Shown in pieces: positions 61,401 through 64,000 of a stretch of DNA of 64,000 nt. A program made the position numbers and the translations under genes. The DNA is taken from positions 59,991,858 through 60,055,857 of the forward strand of contig NC_083598.1 in the NCBI RefSeq assembly GCF_020882245.1, in the 5' to 3' direction. The stretch comes from Rhopalosiphum padi (Eukaryota > Arthropoda > Insecta > Hemiptera > Aphididae). The notes below the pieces were generated by a model. That model had not been told where the DNA came from. It did no database searches and saw nothing but the letters and a program-made list of their open reading frames with translations. Position 1 is the first letter of the stretch. Each line of letters begins with the position of its first letter.

Positions 61401-64000
61401 AATTGAACATACAAGCAAATATTATACTACATGTATAATATTTTCACAATTTATTAACATAATATATTCAACCATTCGTTAGACACTATTTACGTTTTAA
61501 CAATTGCCCCTTGTAGTTCAGTTACGCAGGTACTACACTCAAAATCTATCTCACTTGTAAGTACACTGTGCCACTGTGGCAATTTCACCATCATGATACA
61601 AACATATAATACCTTTGGATGGTAAAACCATAAAATGACCCACACGAACAGTAAAACAGTCCACTAATATAAATATATTATAATATTATGTTCTCTGCAG
61701 TGTTTAATGTTATTAATTGTACCGAATTTGCATAATATACAATGTGATATATCATATCACATTTAATAATGTTTAATACTAATATTAAATATATAAAATA
61801 AATTATTTTGATAATAAATATATATATTATTTATATATATACGAGTTCATAATGACTCAGTTAATATCTAGAGAAAATTACTAATTTCTATTTTATTTTT
61901 ATATTTGTCTTGTGGTAATAATATGCTTATATAAGTTAACCATTTATATTTAAATAATAAATATGTACCCTATTTACTTAAATTATATTACCTAATTAAT
62001 AATATGTTAGGTACAATGTACCTACGAATCACAATTAGTATTAGGTACCTGCATTACATTTTATTTCATATTTTATAAATCAAAACTATTTATAATTACA
62101 GATTTCTATCAAAATATGTTTATAGATATTATTCCAGTTGTATATAAGCAATCATATATATATATATATATCCATTCAAGAGTTTTTTTTATCAAACATG
62201 ATGGTTAACTAACAACTAACTAAAAAACTCGTAGTGGACTCTTATCGTTTTACGACTTATTGACTGTGTAAAATATGCATATTAAATACTATTTTATGAT
62301 TTTAAAATGTGGACCAATCAACAATTTACTAAACATTAATAATTATTTATTAGTAGGTACCAATTTAAAGCGACACTATTAATGTATACGAGTTTTTCAA
62401 TGTTTTTTGTTTATGTGTTTTGCCCATCCGTTGTTGTAATTTATTTTTAATTTAAAATTTTTCATTTAATTTTATTTTTACTAATTTTTACTATAAAAAT
62501 AAAACGAAATACTCATCTTTCAATACTCGTAATTTTTCGTTATTTTTTCAATATCAATAAAATCAAAAAAAGGTATTTTTAATATTATAATCATTGTTTA
62601 AATATATTATTTTTAGTCAATTAAAAACATATCATGAAGTATCTATCTATTGTAATTGCAATTTATATGATAAACTCTTATTTTTTTTATTCTTGGTACA
62701 TCACTGCAATTTGACATTTCACCAGCTTAAAGTTTAAATAATAATAGTTCATCGTACTTAAACCATTTCAACCAATCATTTTTTTTTTAAATTATCTTTT
62801 TTAAAAAAAAAACATCAACTATTATTTGAAAAAATTCATACTGTTTGATATTACAAGAAAAAAAATTATCTCGATTTTTTTTTTGAGACATCTACTGAAT
62901 AACCTATGTATAACTTATGTATATTAAAAATATCACTCTTTAAACATAATATTTCACAATACATTATTTATTAACAATGTTTATTGTTTATTTTGTTAGT
63001 TATATTGTGTTTAACTTAAATTAAATTAACTCAAGAAGTAAGTAAAATTATAACAACTAATTCAATACAACAATAAAAATAATTTTTTAAACGATAGTGT
63101 TATAATTATATAAATAATTTAAGCAAATAAAAAGTGTTTAAATACAGATATGATTTTCTAAATTCAATATATTATATATAATCAGTACCTTTGGGTATTT
63201 AGGTTCTTATAAATATATGTGCTATACTCGTATACCTCGTACATTTATACGTATACAATAATTTCTCAATATAAATTATAGATGTTAGTTTCGTAGTTTC
63301 GTTCATGGAATAAAGAGAATATTTTCTTTTATCCCTCTCAAACCCTCTTTTTAATCTCCCAGGTGACCTGTCAATTTAAGTTTTGTTATTGTTTATAATA
63401 ATGATTACAATGGCCTTAGTTATTAAATTAATTCTACAAGTTTATTTTATAATGAAATTTAAATCGCAATTAAATAATATAATTGTGTGCCTGACATTAA
63501 CTATTTTAAGTGTTTTTCTAGCACGCTAAATTTATTATCATTTATTATAACATTTGATTATAGTTTATAGACTATAGTTCCATAAAAAATATTAAACATC
63601 TATAACAAGGTATCAACTTTAATATATATATGAAGTATATAATTACTATAAGATTTTAGACATTTAACATTTTTAAATTTCAGAAAATAATTTAAAATTT
63701 AGTAAACTGACATCTACAAAATTATTACAAGAATTCGATTTGCTTGTATTAATTTCTGAATAGCATGTAACAAAATCAACTAAAAAATACCCTCAAATCA
63801 CCATTGAACTGTTAATATATTACCAAAATATCACCTTTTTTTTAAAATAATTTTTATATCCAGACACTTGGCACGCTCATACATCATAAGATGATTAAGA
63901 TATGAGTATAATAAAAATTATTATGTCATAATCTCCAAATATTAATTTTAAGAAATTGGACTCCTGGTGTGCTTACACGTCTGTCACGTTGCGTGTACTT
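58408..64000. other. AT-rich DNA to the end of the window
   Basis: Apart from the weak exon candidate at 60.1 kb, no gene is supported. An (AT)n tract is at 62155-62172. The part 61110-61175 (gggaaggggtcagaatatttg ... ggccccagcc) reads like a fragment of a diverged repeat. The last about 45 bases are GC-richer and may enter a feature that continues beyond 64000. Confidence 0.4.
60144..60190 (+). other. Possible short coding exon
   Basis: TTTACCATGG supplies an ATG in a good initiation context at 60144. The frame MEYVTVVWYPITNPD runs 15 codons and two bases to GATAG|GTGAGTAT, a near-consensus splice donor at 60190/60191. An alternative acceptor (CGTTACAG) lies inside. The peptide is not recognised and the segment is very short, so this is a weak candidate. 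Confidence 0.18.

Noticed and set aside
1..64000. CRISPR arrays, bacterial operons, ribosome-binding sites
   Set aside because: Composition, introns and transposon classes are eukaryotic; no regularly spaced direct repeats were seen.

Overview
This window is AT-rich animal nuclear DNA, most probably from an aphid (Hemiptera). The pointers are three base-A/T-dominated kilobases out of four, insect-style transposons (Helitron, hAT, MULE/FLYWCH, non-LTR elements), spliceosomal introns and the frequent short motif taggtac. The species assignment is inference; no rRNA, tRNA or complete host gene is present. There is no sign of bacterial gene organisation and no CRISPR array.

Layout. 1-8 kb: AT-rich intergenic DNA with a decayed MULE/FLYWCH fragment (1.2 kb), a possible solo LTR (2.2 kb), two GC-richer patches and a foldback (7.8 kb). 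8.4-9.1 kb: a broken hAT-type BED-finger transposase gene. 9,429-14,489: the centrepiece, a 5,061-bp Helitron on the minus strand. Both ends are visible (TC at the 5' end; hairpin plus CTAG at the 3' end, inserted between A and T). It carries one RepHel gene in three exons, interrupted only by one in-frame TGA and one 1-nt frameshift. 15.8 kb, 19 kb and 53.6 kb: three unrelated-looking relics of non-LTR retrotransposons. 20.6 kb, 31.4 kb and 34.0 kb: three short hAT-type MITEs, each with a perfect 8-bp target duplication; a fourth, weaker one lies at 51.65 kb. 29,648-31,255: a second Helitron-like element (1,608 bp, again A/T insertion site, TC...CTAG) that contains a truncated MULE/FLYWCH coding fragment. 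32.9-33.8 kb: a sharply GC-rich island of unknown role. 40.0 kb: a 379-bp element that is almost entirely terminal inverted repeat. Two dispersed repeat families recur at 22.8/28.3 kb and at 27.5/31.8/34.7/47.6 kb.

Host genes. The one host coding segment I can support is a 133-nt internal exon on the + strand at 54,927-55,059, with proper splice sites on both sides and a peptide resembling the N-terminal part of secreted pancreatic-type lipases. Its other exons were not found, so introns of many kilobases, or exons outside the window, are implied. Two TATA/initiator pairs (41.0 and 57.6 kb) are only suggestive.

Nothing here amounts to a clearly new biological system. The most noteworthy objects are the near-intact Helitron, the second Helitron-like element with a foreign transposase fragment, the precisely delimited MITEs, the isolated conserved exon and the unexplained GC island.
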